64,000 nt of DNA from Rhizobium favelukesii (GCF_000577275.2 NZ_HG916852.1:623001-687000); one strand, 5' to 3'; positions 36,350 to 45,467 are shown, numbered from the stretch's first letter. A program made the numbers and translations. The notes: generated from the letters alone by a model not told the origin.

Positions 36350-36850
36350 TCAGCGAGCCGCTCTTCGTTCATTCAATTCAAGGAAGGCGCAGCCGCGGGC
36401 GGCGATCCCGCCGTCATCGTCAGCAGTCAGCTGCGCAAGGATGTCCGCGATGCTGGTCTTGGCGAGCTCGGCGCGGTAGGCGCGCTCGGCCCGGAGCATC
36501 GCCGCGCTGATCTGGCACGGCTTGGCGAAATAGCGTTGCGGTAGTTGGTTCGGTCCACGCTGGCGGATCTCGCTGCAACGGAAGGCCGGCTCCGGCCCTT
36601 CGACCGCGAGGACGATATCGAGGAGGCTGATGTCATCGGTCTGTTTCGCCAGCCGATACCCGCCCTTCGGGCCCGGAACCGTATTTAGGATGCCGGCACC
36701 GGAGAGCGCCTGCAGGTGCTTCAGAAGATAGCTCGTCGAGACGCCGTGAAACTCCGCAAGTGCGGCGGCCGAGAGCACGCCCCCTTCGGAAAGGCCGGCC
36801 AGCATAGCAACGCTGTGTATGGCCTGCTCGACGCCATCGCCCAATTTCAT
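36350..36850 (-). CDS. Rrf2-family transcriptional regulator
   Basis: The 166-residue product has a winged helix (VLSAAALAEFHGVSTSYLLK, GPKGGYRLAKQTDDISLLDI). Three cysteines follow at FRCSEI, AKPCQIS and ARGCAF. In related regulators (IscR, NsrR, RirA) three cysteines ligate an Fe-S cluster, but the spacing here is wider, so cluster binding is uncertain. It is first in an operon with the AhpD-like gene. A GATA/TATC palindrome sits 23 bp upstream of its start. Confidence 0.92.
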   Translation of the reverse strand: MKLGDGVEQAIHSVAMLAGLSEGGVLSAAALAEFHGVSTSYLLKHLQALSGAGILNTVPGPKGGYRLAKQTDDISLLDIVLAVEGPEPAFRCSEIRQRGPNQLPQRYFAKPCQISAAMLRAERAYRAELAKTSIADILAQLTADDDGGIAARGCAFLELNERRAAR

Positions 36851-36872
36851 CGGAAAGTCTCCTCAATTCGTG

Positions 36873-36885
36873 GATAAAATATATC
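36873..36885. promoter_or_regulatory. Candidate operator upstream of the Rrf2 gene
   Basis: GATA (36873-36876) and TATC (36882-36885) flank AAATA in an AT-rich island otherwise GC-rich. The position between the Rrf2 start and the divergent binding-protein gene suits an autoregulatory site. This is a sequence-symmetry prediction only. Confidence 0.35.
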
Positions 36886-37025
36886 TATGATTAGGCGACG
36901 CGTCAAGTCGGCATATGAGCGAGATAGAATACAAGGGGTGCCGTGCTCGTGCGGGGTTGTGAAGCGGCAAGGAACCGCTAAAGTCAGCCCTGTTGGGCAA
37001 AAACAATTCCAATAAGGGAACAGCA

Positions 37026-37781
37026 ATGAGAAAGACCATCTTCCTGGCGGCCGCTGCCTTGCTTGCGGCGACGCATCTCGCCTCCGCCGAGGACACGATC
37101 CGCATCGCAACGGAGGGCGCCTATCCTCCCTTCAACTACGTCGAATCCGACGGCAGCCTCAAGGGTCTCGACGTCGACATGGCCAATGCGCTCTGCGAGG
37201 AGATGAAGGCCAAATGCACGATCGTCGCACAGGACTGGGACGGCATCATTCCGGGGCTTCTTGCCAAGAAGTACGATGCCATCATCGCGTCGATGAGCAT
37301 CACCGAGGAGCGCAAGAAGCAGATCGACTTCACGAACAAGTACTACACGACGCCGCTCGCGGTCGCCGTGCCGAAGGATAGCGCGCTGAAGGGCGTCAGC
37401 GTCGAGGACATGAAGGGCAAGGTCGTCGGCGCGCAGGCTTCGACCACGCAGGCCGACTACGCCAACGACGTCTACGCGAAGGGCGGCGCCGAGGCGAAGA
37501 TGTATCCGACGCAGGACGAGGCCGTCGCCGACCTCCAGAACGGCCGTATGGACGCGTTGATCTCCGACAAGTTTGTGGTGGTCGATTGGCTGAACAAGGC
37601 CGGCAAGGATTGCTGCAAGCTGCTCGGCGACGTGCCCGGCACCGAAACGCAAGCCGGCATCGGTATCCGTCAGGGCGAGACCGAGCTGAAGGAGCGCTTC
37701 AACAAGGCCATCGACGCGCTCGTCGCCAACGGGAAGTATCAGGAAATCACCAAGAAATACTTCCCGTTCGACATCTACTGA
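37026..37781 (+). CDS. Amino-acid-binding periplasmic protein (Lys/Arg/Orn-type SBP family 3)
   Basis: The 251-residue product starts at ATG 37026 with signal peptide MRKTIFLAAAALLAATHLAS. The mature part has the basic-amino-acid-binding family pattern: IRIATEGAYPPFNYVESDGS, LKGLDVDMANALCEEMKAKC and DWDGIIPGLLAKKYDAIIAS. It should bind a cationic or polar amino acid. No permease or ATPase genes follow; instead an FAD amino-acid oxidase-like gene does, suggesting linked capture and oxidation. A hairpin terminator follows. Confidence 0.92.
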   Translation: MRKTIFLAAAALLAATHLASAEDTIRIATEGAYPPFNYVESDGSLKGLDVDMANALCEEMKAKCTIVAQDWDGIIPGLLAKKYDAIIASMSITEERKKQIDFTNKYYTTPLAVAVPKDSALKGVSVEDMKGKVVGAQASTTQADYANDVYAKGGAEAKMYPTQDEAVADLQNGRMDALISDKFVVVDWLNKAGKDCCKLLGDVPGTETQAGIGIRQGETELKERFNKAIDALVANGKYQEITKKYFPFDIY

Positions 37782-37799
37782 TCGCTTGCCGATCCAATC

Positions 37800-37824
37800 G
37801 CGCGGAGGCCCAAAGCCTCCGCGC
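37800..37824 (+). terminator. Hairpin after the binding-protein gene
   Basis: GCGCGGAGGC (37800-37809) and GCCTCCGCGC (37815-37824) form a perfect 10-bp stem with loop CCAAA. The following CCCTTTG is a weak T-tract. It may terminate or attenuate transcription into the oxidase gene, or stabilise the abundant binding-protein mRNA. Confidence 0.6.
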
Positions 37825-37844
37825 CCTTTGACCAAGTCCATCCG

Positions 37845-39098
37845 ATGAAAACAGATATCCTCGTTCTCGGTGCCGGCATTGTCGGCGTCAGTGCGGCCAT
37901 TCATTTGCTTGATCGCGGCCGGTCCGTCATCCTTGCCGATCGCGGCGAGCCGGGCGGCGGCACCAGCTACGGCAATGCCGGGCTGATCGAGCGCTCCTCC
38001 GTTATTCCCTACGCCTTCCCGCGGCAGCTCGGCGCCATTGCCAAATATGCGCTGAACGGTTCATCGGACGTGCGTTACGATCCGGCCTATCTGCCGCGCA
38101 TTGCCACATGGCTGGCGCGCTACTGGTGGCATTCCTCGCGGACCAATCTGGAGAAGGCGACGCGGGCGTTGCTGCCCTTGATCGAGGCGAGCGTCTCCGA
38201 GCATGACAAACTGATTACCCGCGCCGGTGCCTCCGAGCTCATCCGCGAACGCGGCTGGGTGTCGTTCTACAAGAATCCGCGCCGTTTCGAGGCCGCTCGT
38301 GCGGAGGCCGAAAGTCTGTCTGCCCACGGTCTGGCGATCCGCATTCTTGATGGAAGCGAGTTTCTGGCGCTGGAGCCCGCCTTTGCCGCCGCCGGCAGCC
38401 GCATCTCCGGCGGCGTGCACTGGCTCGACCCCAAGACCGTGACCGACCCGCAGGCGCTGACGGCTGCCTATGCGACGCTATTTGCGACGGCCGGCGGCCA
38501 GATCGTCCGCGCAGATGCCTCCGCATTGCGCGAGGAGAAGAACGGCTGGTCGATCACCACGGCCGAAGGCGAGATCATCGAAGCCGGCGAGATTGTCGTC
38601 GCCCTCGGCCCGCAATCCGGCCTGATCTTCCGCAAGCTCGGCTACCCCTTACCGCTGGCGATCAAGCGCGGCTATCACCGCCACTATGCGCAGCGCGAAG
38701 GTCAGCCACTTGGCCATTCGGTCGTCGACGAGGAGGCGGGCTACGTGCTGGCGCCGATGGCGCGCGGCATCCGGCTGACGACGGGCATCGAATTCGCTGC
38801 GCCCGATGCGCCGCCGAATACCATCCAGCTACGCCGCGACGAGGCTCATGCCCGCGCGCTGTTGCCGCTCGGCGAGCCGGTGGAGGCGACGCCCTGGCTC
38901 GGTCTGCGGCCATGCCTGCCCGACATGCGTCCAGTGATCGGTCCAGCGCCACGCCATCGCGGCCTCTGGTTTAATTTCGGCCACGCCCATCACGGCTTGA
39001 CGCTCGGCCCCGCCAGCGGCCGGCTGCTGGCAGAGCAGATGGCCGGCAACGATACCTTCGCCGATCCCAAGCCGTTCCATCCGCATCGCTTCCTCTAG
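37845..39098 (+). CDS. FAD-dependent amino-acid dehydrogenase (DadA-like)
   Basis: The 417-residue flavoprotein has the N-terminal dinucleotide fold ILVLGAGIVGVSAAIHLLDR and the D-amino-acid-dehydrogenase-like C-terminus (GPAPRHRGLWFNFGHAHHGL, TLGPASGRLLAEQMAG). It should oxidise an amino acid, perhaps a D-amino acid or a secondary amine. Position directly after an amino-acid-binding protein supports a catabolic role, but the substrate cannot be read from sequence. ATG 37845 is the only start before the GxGxxG loop. Confidence 0.9.
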   Translation: MKTDILVLGAGIVGVSAAIHLLDRGRSVILADRGEPGGGTSYGNAGLIERSSVIPYAFPRQLGAIAKYALNGSSDVRYDPAYLPRIATWLARYWWHSSRTNLEKATRALLPLIEASVSEHDKLITRAGASELIRERGWVSFYKNPRRFEAARAEAESLSAHGLAIRILDGSEFLALEPAFAAAGSRISGGVHWLDPKTVTDPQALTAAYATLFATAGGQIVRADASALREEKNGWSITTAEGEIIEAGEIVVALGPQSGLIFRKLGYPLPLAIKRGYHRHYAQREGQPLGHSVVDEEAGYVLAPMARGIRLTTGIEFAAPDAPPNTIQLRRDEAHARALLPLGEPVEATPWLGLRPCLPDMRPVIGPAPRHRGLWFNFGHAHHGLTLGPASGRLLAEQMAGNDTFADPKPFHPHRFL

Positions 39099-39145
39099 AT
39101 CAGGATGATTTAGGCCGATCGGGCCGAACATCTGAATCCTGATCT
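39097..39145. repeat. Intergenic palindrome (mosaic repeat, part 1)
   Basis: AGATCAGGAT (39097-39106) and ATCCTGATCT (39136-39145) are perfect 10-bp inverted repeats, with GGCC...GGCC inside. The stem starts in the oxidase stop codon. It is the first half of a two-hairpin mosaic, and the second half matches the repeat at 27097. Confidence 0.7.
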
Positions 39146-39161
39146 ACTTCAAAGAGATAGC

Positions 39162-39205
39162 GCGGGATTTCGGCCGAAAACCAGTTACACTTTTCGGCAT
39201 CCCGC
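39162..39205. repeat. Intergenic palindromic repeat, copy 2 (mosaic part 2)
   Basis: GCGGGAT (39162-39168) pairs with ATCCCGC (39199-39205). Inside, CCGAAAA (39174-39180) pairs with TTTTCGG (39191-39197) around CCAGTTACAC. The inner core is shared with 27112-27132. Such elements are abundant in rhizobial genomes and can act as mRNA-end structures or protein-binding sites. Confidence 0.7.
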
Positions 39206-39254
39206 TCTAGATCCGCCATTCTATTTCGACGGTCGGTGCGCTACCTTTAGCGCC

Positions 39255-41765
39255 GTGGACCAGATCGATTCCGAAGCCCGCATTGTCCTGCCTCCGCCTT
39301 TCGCCCGCTGGTTCGCGGACAAGGGGTGGCGTCCACGTGCCCATCAGCTGGAATTGCTGGCCCGCGCCGAGGCCGGCGAAAGCACGCTGTTGATCGCGCC
39401 GACCGGCGCCGGCAAGACGCTCGCGGGCTTCCTGCCCTCGCTGACGGACCTGACCCGCCGCGGCAGGATCCCGCCGGGCTCCCGCTTCACCGGCATCCAC
39501 ACACTCTACATCTCGCCGCTGAAGGCGCTCGCCGTCGATATCGAGCGGAACCTGATGAAGCCGGTGGAGGAGATGCGGCTGCCGGTGACGGTTGAGAACC
39601 GCACCGGCGACACACCGAACGCCAAGCGCCAGCGCCAGAAGTTGAGCCCGCCCGATATTCTGCTGACGACGCCAGAGCAGGTGGCCTTGCTGCTTGCCAA
39701 TCGCGAGGCGGAGCGCTTCTTCAAAGACCTGAAATACGTCATTTTCGACGAGCTGCACTCGCTCGTCACCTCCAAGCGCGGCCACATGCTCTCGCTCGGC
39801 CTTGCCCGCCTGCGCCGGCTCGCCCCGTCTCTACAGACGATCGGCCTGTCCGCCACCGTCGCCGAGCCGCTGGACCTGCAGAAATGGCTGGTCGCGCAAG
39901 AGGGGGGCGAGGAGCGGCACGCCGGGCTGGTGATCGTCGAAGGCGGCGCCAAACCTGATATATCGATCCTCACCACCGAGGAACATATCCCCTGGTCAGG
40001 TCATTCGGCGAAATACGCGATCCCCGATGTCTACCGGCAACTTCTCGAACACCGCACGACGCTGCTCTTCGTCAATACCCGCTCGCAGGCCGAAACGCTG
40101 TTTCAGGAGCTCTGGACTGCGAACGAGGAAAACCTGCCGATCGCACTGCATCACGGCTCCCTCGATGTCGCCCAGCGGCGAAAGGTGGAAGCTGCGATGG
40201 CGGCCAACCGGCTGCGCGCCGTCGTCGCCACCTCCACGCTCGACCTCGGCATCGACTGGGGCGATGTCGACCTCGTCGTGCATGTCGGCGCGCCGAAGGG
40301 TGCCTCTCGTCTCGCCCAACGCATCGGTCGTGCGAACCACCGCATGGACGAGCCCTCGAAGGCGATCCTTGTGCCCGCCAATCGCTTCGAGGTGATGGAA
40401 TGCCAGGCCGCACTCGACGCGAACTATATCGGCGCGCAGGACACCCCGCCGGTCGGCAGAGGCGCGCTTGATGCGCTCGCACAGCATGTGCTCGGTATGG
40501 CCTGCGCCGAGCCGTTCGAGATGCTGGAACTTTACGACGAGATCAGGAGTGCCTCACCTTACGCCGATCTCTCCTGGGAGACCTTCGAGCGCGTCGTCGA
40601 ATTCGTCGCGACGGGCGGCTATGCGTTGCGCACCTATGAGCGCTATGCCCGTATCCGCAAGACCAAGGAAGGCCGCTGGCGCGTCTCCAATCCGCAGGTC
40701 GCCCAGCAATACCGGCTGAACCTCGGCACCATTGTCGAAAGCCCGATGCTCAATCTGCGCATGGTCAAGCGCGGCGAAGGCGGCCGGCTCGGCCGCGGCG
40801 GCGCGCCGTTGGGAAAGGTCGAGGAATACTTCCTCGAACAGTTGTCGCCCGGCGATACCTTCATCTTCGCCGGCAAGGTGCTACGCTTCGAGGGCATCCG
40901 CGAAAATGAGGCGCTCGCCTCGCAGGCCTTCTCAATGGATCCGAAGATCCCGTCCTATGCCGGCGGCAAGTTTCCGCTTTCCACCTATCTGGCCGATCAG
41001 GTGCGCTCGATGATCGCGGACCCGGAGCGCTGGCGTCACCTGCCGGATCAGGTACGGGACTGGCTGGCGATCCAGCAGGAAAAATCGATGCTGCCGAAGC
41101 GCGACGAGCTACTGATCGAAACTTTCCCGCGCGGCAGCCGCTGCTACATGGTCATCTATCCCTTCGAGGGGCGACTGGCGCACCAGACGCTCGGCATGCT
41201 GCTGACACGGCGATTGGAGCGCGCCGGCGCCAAACCGCTCGGCTTCGTCGCAACGGACTATTCGCTCGGCATCTGGGGCTTCGAGGACATGGGGCTGATG
41301 ATCCGCAACGGCAGGCTCAGCCTCGCTGATCTCTTCGACGAAGACATGCTGGGCGATGATCTCGAAAGCTGGCTCGACGAATCCTTCCTTTTGAAACGTA
41401 CCTTCCGCAATTGCGCCGTGATTGCAGGCTTGATCGAGCGCCGTCATCCGGGCAAGGAAAAGACCGGGCGGCAGGTCACGGTCTCGGCCGATCTGATTTA
41501 CGACGTGCTCCGGACACACGAACCGGATCATATCCTGCTGCAGGCGACGCGGCAGGATGCCGCAAGCGGGCTTTTGGATATTTCCCGGCTTGGCGATATG
41601 CTGAGGCGAATCAAGGGCCACATCACGCATCGGGCGTTGGACCATATCTCGCCGCTAGCGGTGCCCGTCATGCTGGAGATCGGCAAGGAGCCGGTGCATG
41701 GCGAGGCTCACGACGCGGTGCTGGCCGAAGCCGCCGACGACCTGATTGCCGAGGCGCTGGCCTAG
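39255..41765 (+). CDS. Ligase-associated DNA-damage-response DEXH-box helicase (Lhr-like)
   Basis: The 836-residue product starts at GTG 39255. It has the Lhr-type helicase core: Walker A LLIAPTGAGKTLAGFLPSL, DEXH box YVIFDELHSLV, motif III IGLSATVAEP, and motif VI HVGAPKGASRLAQRIGRANH. This is the helicase that accompanies bacterial ATP-dependent ligases with an exonuclease and the PdeM phosphoesterase. Only PdeM is adjacent here (110 bp downstream). The ligase and exonuclease are not in this window. Confidence 0.94.
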   Translation: MDQIDSEARIVLPPPFARWFADKGWRPRAHQLELLARAEAGESTLLIAPTGAGKTLAGFLPSLTDLTRRGRIPPGSRFTGIHTLYISPLKALAVDIERNLMKPVEEMRLPVTVENRTGDTPNAKRQRQKLSPPDILLTTPEQVALLLANREAERFFKDLKYVIFDELHSLVTSKRGHMLSLGLARLRRLAPSLQTIGLSATVAEPLDLQKWLVAQEGGEERHAGLVIVEGGAKPDISILTTEEHIPWSGHSAKYAIPDVYRQLLEHRTTLLFVNTRSQAETLFQELWTANEENLPIALHHGSLDVAQRRKVEAAMAANRLRAVVATSTLDLGIDWGDVDLVVHVGAPKGASRLAQRIGRANHRMDEPSKAILVPANRFEVMECQAALDANYIGAQDTPPVGRGALDALAQHVLGMACAEPFEMLELYDEIRSASPYADLSWETFERVVEFVATGGYALRTYERYARIRKTKEGRWRVSNPQVAQQYRLNLGTIVESPMLNLRMVKRGEGGRLGRGGAPLGKVEEYFLEQLSPGDTFIFAGKVLRFEGIRENEALASQAFSMDPKIPSYAGGKFPLSTYLADQVRSMIADPERWRHLPDQVRDWLAIQQEKSMLPKRDELLIETFPRGSRCYMVIYPFEGRLAHQTLGMLLTRRLERAGAKPLGFVATDYSLGIWGFEDMGLMIRNGRLSLADLFDEDMLGDDLESWLDESFLLKRTFRNCAVIAGLIERRHPGKEKTGRQVTVSADLIYDVLRTHEPDHILLQATRQDAASGLLDISRLGDMLRRIKGHITHRALDHISPLAVPVMLEIGKEPVHGEAHDAVLAEAADDLIAEALA

Positions 41766-41875
41766 AGAAAGTCCCGGAAAGGTTCGCGCCGGCTTACCAT
41801 CCGGAATTGCATGAGACGAAGAGATGAGCGTCTGCCTGAAGGTAGCGCTTCCATGACAAAGGACTGACAGGATTG

Positions 41876-42601
41876 ATGAACCGCCTGGCGCTCGCGCGTG
41901 AACTCAACGGACTGACCGCACTGCCAGGCGTCGAGACGTCTGTGCATGGCGTTGCTGCCGTTTGCGATCCGCTCGGCGCGCTCTACGTGCCCGATGCCGG
42001 TATCCTCGTCGTTTCCGACCTACACCTCGAGAAGGGCGCGGCTTTTGCCCGTCGCGGGATGCTCCTGCCGCCCTACGACACGCTGGCGACGCTGACAGTG
42101 CTTTCGGCCGTCGTCAGCCGCTACGATCCGAAGCTGGTTGTGTCGCTCGGCGACAATTTCCATGACCGCGTCGGCTCGGCGCATCTCCCCGAGGCGTTCC
42201 GCAACCTGATATCGGAAATGGCCCGTGGCCGCGAATGGATTTGGATCAACGGCAACCACGATCCCGACGGGACCGTCGATCTGCCGGGCGCTTCGGTCGA
42301 TGAAATGCATTTCGGCGGCCTGACCTTTCGCCACGAGCCGAAGGGCGGCCTGCAGAAGGGCGAGATCGCCGGACACCTGCATCCCGCCGCGACGGTGCGC
42401 CGCCGCGAAAAGTCGGTCCGCCGTCCGTGTTTCGCCACTGACGGCGCCCGCTTGCTGATGCCGGCTTTCGGCGTGATGACCGGCGGCCTTGATCTTCGCC
42501 ACAAGGCGATGAAGGGGCTGTTCGATCAGGCCTCGTTGATTGCCCACCTTCTTGGGCGCGACCGGATCTACTCCGTCAGGTTTGGGAACCTCGTGGGGTG
42601 A
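41876..42601 (+). CDS. pdeM: Ligase-associated DNA-damage-response phosphoesterase PdeM
   Basis: The 241-residue product has calcineurin-type motifs ILVVSDLHLEKGAAFARRG, VSLGDNFHDRVGS, WINGNHDPDG and IAGHLHPAATV, with the metal ligands in the PdeM order. It should act on DNA ends or nucleotides in the helicase/ligase repair pathway. ATG 41876 is used; a TTG one codon upstream is also possible. It is downstream of and co-directional with the helicase. Confidence 0.92.
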   Translation: MNRLALARELNGLTALPGVETSVHGVAAVCDPLGALYVPDAGILVVSDLHLEKGAAFARRGMLLPPYDTLATLTVLSAVVSRYDPKLVVSLGDNFHDRVGSAHLPEAFRNLISEMARGREWIWINGNHDPDGTVDLPGASVDEMHFGGLTFRHEPKGGLQKGEIAGHLHPAATVRRREKSVRRPCFATDGARLLMPAFGVMTGGLDLRHKAMKGLFDQASLIAHLLGRDRIYSVRFGNLVG

Positions 42602-42645
42602 GCGCCACTGGGCGGCAGGCGGGGAGCTATCCAGCCGTCTTCGCC

Positions 42646-42876
42646 TTAGTCGCCGAAATAGTAGAGAGGCTGGCGTGTCAGCTCGCCGCGGCCGAGATGG
42701 CCGTAGACGTCCTTTCCCAGAATCCAGAACGAAATCGCCTGGGTCTTCATGCAGAAAATATAGTCGCCGGAAATCCAGTGCTCTGCCTTGCTGCCGGAGA
42801 GCGGATAGAGATGGTCGCCAACGCCATACATGACCGCCCGGTGCGAGCTGTAATCGTATAAGTAGCGCTCTGCCAT
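42646..42876 (-). CDS. Small hypothetical protein, 76 aa
   Basis: The frame starts at ATG 42876 behind AGGAGAAT and encodes MAERYLYDYSSHRAVMYGVG, then HWISGDYIFCMKTQAISFWI. It is aromatic-rich, with no membrane helix or known domain. Codon use and a good ribosome binding site support a real gene. The convergent pdeM ends 44 bp away. Confidence 0.65.
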   Translation of the reverse strand: MAERYLYDYSSHRAVMYGVGDHLYPLSGSKAEHWISGDYIFCMKTQAISFWILGKDVYGHLGRGELTRQPLYYFGD

Positions 42877-43027
42877 CTATTCTCCTGATTCTATTTCAGA
42901 AAGAATCCCATGGGCGCGAATGTATTGTCAAACAATACTGTCGCGACATGCCGACCAACCCAAATTTGTTTCGTTCTTCAGGGTTGTGTATGAATTCTAC
43001 TAGGTTTTTTCGGTGAATGCGAAGAAC

Positions 43028-43609
43028 TCAATTGCACTCCTGCAACTGCCGCTGATAGGTCGTCGCCATGTTGGAAAAACGCTGCGCCGTCTTCTGTAGC
43101 TGCGCGTTCGAGCGCCAGTCGCCGCGCATGTAGCCTTTCGGGCCGGAATAGTAGGCGAGGTATAGACCGTAGGCATCGTTCACGGGGATGCCGGTCATCT
43201 GGCTGTTTTGCGAATGGTACCAGCCGATGAAGTCGATGGCATCGGCGAAGTTGGTGCGGCGCGCGGCCCAGCTGCCGGTCGCGGATTGATAGTGATCCCA
43301 GGTGCCGTCGAGCGCTTGCGAATAGCCGTAGGCGGTGGACGGTCGCGTCCAGGGAATGAAACCGAACAGCTTGGTGCGCGGCGGTCGCGCATAGGGTTGG
43401 AAGCCGGACTCGGTATACATCGTCGCCATCAGGATCGGGACCGGAACCCCATATTTGCGCTCCGTCTTTTCAGCCGCGCGCTGCCAGCTCGTAAACATCC
43501 CGTCGCGCTGCTCGAAGACGGCGCAGATGTTTCGGGTCTGTCGGGGAGTCGTGGCGCAGCCGGCAACAAGTGCCAGAAGCACGAGGGCGAGGAAGGCACG
43601 GATACGCAT
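43028..43609 (-). CDS. Transglycosylase-like lipoprotein (SLT/lysozyme fold)
   Basis: The 193-residue product has a lipoprotein signal peptide (ALVLLALVAGCATT, Cys at residue 18). The domain contains ILMATMYTESGFQPYAR with the catalytic-type Glu, then YGYSQALDGTWDHYQSATGS and LAYYSGPKGYMRGDW, as in lytic transglycosylases. It should cleave or bind peptidoglycan at the outer membrane. The gene is single. The start at 43609 is supported by the signal peptide. Confidence 0.88.
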   Translation of the reverse strand: MRIRAFLALVLLALVAGCATTPRQTRNICAVFEQRDGMFTSWQRAAEKTERKYGVPVPILMATMYTESGFQPYARPPRTKLFGFIPWTRPSTAYGYSQALDGTWDHYQSATGSWAARRTNFADAIDFIGWYHSQNSQMTGIPVNDAYGLYLAYYSGPKGYMRGDWRSNAQLQKTAQRFSNMATTYQRQLQECN

Positions 43610-43718
43610 TACAGGGAACCTCTCGTTACCGAGAGATTACTAACTCGTAAATATTAACGAGCGGTTTTTAGTCGAATGCGAGTTGCCACTGGTGAAATGG
43701 CGACGGTGCTCGCCCGAT

Positions 43719-44183
43719 CTATGGGAGCAATTTTCCCATCCGGAAGTTGGCCAGCGCCTGTCCCCGCTTTTCGACGCTTTGGCGCGTCAGCACGACGAAA
43801 CCTCGCCGTTCGAAGAAAGGCCTGGCCGTCAGGCTTGCTTCCGTAAAGATGCGGCTGAGCCCGAGTGCCCGGGCTTCCTCTTCTATTGTCCGCAGCAGCG
43901 CAGTCGCCGCCCCGATCCCTTGATGGCCGGGATACACGAACATCATGTCCAGATGCCCGTCGGACCCCAGATCGGCAAAGCCGATCGGCAGGTCTGCGGC
44001 CTCGGCAACCCAGGTCGGCCGGTTTGACCGGCGCTCCGCCCAGGCCTGCCGGTCGGCCACCTGGGCCCAGGCTTCTATCTGCGCCGGCGTATAGTCTTTG
44101 GACGCGACTTCGCGGATCGCCCGCAGGAAAATCTCCACCGTCGCATCGCAATCTGCCGGTACGTAGCGTCGCAAAGTCACCAT
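43719..44183 (-). CDS. GNAT-family N-acetyltransferase
   Basis: ATG 44183 gives 154 residues. The acetyl-CoA loop is FVYPGHQGIGAATALLRTIE, followed by ARALGLSRIFTEASLTARPF and FFERRGFVVLTRQ, the typical GNAT motifs A and B. The substrate is unknown. An upstream ATG would add only four residues. The divergent ion-channel gene starts about 200 bp upstream. Confidence 0.9.
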   Translation of the reverse strand: MVTLRRYVPADCDATVEIFLRAIREVASKDYTPAQIEAWAQVADRQAWAERRSNRPTWVAEAADLPIGFADLGSDGHLDMMFVYPGHQGIGAATALLRTIEEEARALGLSRIFTEASLTARPFFERRGFVVLTRQSVEKRGQALANFRMGKLLP

Positions 44184-44380
44184 GGTCGCAAGCATCCGTT
44201 TCGCTGTCTGGATGGTCTATACTCTTTGCGGCGCGGGTCACCGGCTGATAGCCAAACTGCCTGGCCCGAAAGAGCTAAAGGAGCGCGTGTCGCGTCTTTT
44301 CCGCGGCGCACCGTCCCCGTTGCGCTTGGCCTCAGGGCATCTATTCTGAGAAAATGCCTGGTCAGTTCGTGGAGTATTGA

Positions 44381-45451
44381 ATGTCGGCAGTGCCTTTCTC
44401 GAAGATCTCTTCGCCACTCAATGCGCTGCTGACCGCGATTGGTCTTTTGTCGGTGGCAACGCTCACGACCCCCGATCTCGCCGGAGAGACAAGGCTCGTC
44501 GTGGAAGCCGTGCTTGCAGCAATCTGGGTCGTCTATGTCCTACAGCTGAGTGGCACGCTTCTTGTGCGGCGTCGCAGTCGCCTATCGGGTGGGAACGCCG
44601 CCCTCGTGATCGACCTGCTGGCGGTTTTCGTCCCCATGGCGGCCTTCCTTTTGATCGCCTCGCGCGATTGGAGTCTGTACTGCGCCGTCTGGCTCCTCAA
44701 GCCGATGCGCGATTCGACGTTTTTCAGGCTGATGGCAAAGGTCGTTGCGAATGAATCGCGCAATCTGCTTGGCGTGACATCTGTCTTCGGCATCGTTCTT
44801 TTTGGCGCTGCGTTGGCTGGTTATGTCATCGAGCGTGACGTCCAGCCGGATAAGTTCGGCAGCATTCCGCAGGCGATGTGGTGGGCGGTCGTGACGCTGT
44901 CGACGACCGGCTACGGCGACGAGATCCCACAAAGCCTGGCAGGCCGGGTGCTGGCCGGATTGGTGATGATGAGCGGCATCGGCATTTTTGCGCTTTGGGC
45001 CGGTATCCTCGCCACCGGCTTCTACGAAGAGGTCCGTCGCCGGGACTTCGTTCGCAACTGGCAGCTGGTCGCCGCCGTGCCCCTGTTCCAAAAGCTTGGC
45101 TCCGCGGCACTGATCGAGATCGTGCGGGCGCTGCGGCCGCGTATCGTGCCCGCCGGTGCAGTGATCTGCCGCAAAGGCGATGTTGGCGACCAGATGTTCT
45201 TCATCGTCGAAGGCCGGGTCAGTGTAGCGACGCCCGATCATCCGGTAGAGCTTGGTACAGGAAGCTTTTTTGGCGAGATGGCGCTCATCAGCGGCGAACC
45301 GCGCTCAGCGACCGTCAGCGCAGCAACCGAGGTCTCCCTGCTGTCGCTCTATGCGGTTGACTTCCAGATGTTGTCGAGCAGCAGTCCCGAGATTGCGGAG
45401 ATCATCCGCAAGACGGCACTCGAGCGACGGGGCGCCATACCAAAGAGCTGA
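44381..45451 (+). CDS. Cyclic-nucleotide-gated potassium channel (MlotiK1-like)
   Basis: The 356-residue product has six membrane segments, a pore with selectivity filter TLSTTGYGDEIPQS, and a C-terminal cyclic-nucleotide-binding domain (GDVGDQMFFIVEGRVSVATP and FFGEMALISGEPRSATV, the latter carrying the phosphate-binding Glu and Arg). The layout matches the MlotiK1 channel from Mesorhizobium, which conducts K+ and opens on cAMP binding. It sits in the inner membrane. The alpha/beta hydrolase gene is convergent 16 bp downstream. Confidence 0.95.
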   Translation: MSAVPFSKISSPLNALLTAIGLLSVATLTTPDLAGETRLVVEAVLAAIWVVYVLQLSGTLLVRRRSRLSGGNAALVIDLLAVFVPMAAFLLIASRDWSLYCAVWLLKPMRDSTFFRLMAKVVANESRNLLGVTSVFGIVLFGAALAGYVIERDVQPDKFGSIPQAMWWAVVTLSTTGYGDEIPQSLAGRVLAGLVMMSGIGIFALWAGILATGFYEEVRRRDFVRNWQLVAAVPLFQKLGSAALIEIVRALRPRIVPAGAVICRKGDVGDQMFFIVEGRVSVATPDHPVELGTGSFFGEMALISGEPRSATVSAATEVSLLSLYAVDFQMLSSSSPEIAEIIRKTALERRGAIPKS

Positions 45452-45467
45452 TCGCTGCTGCGGCCTC

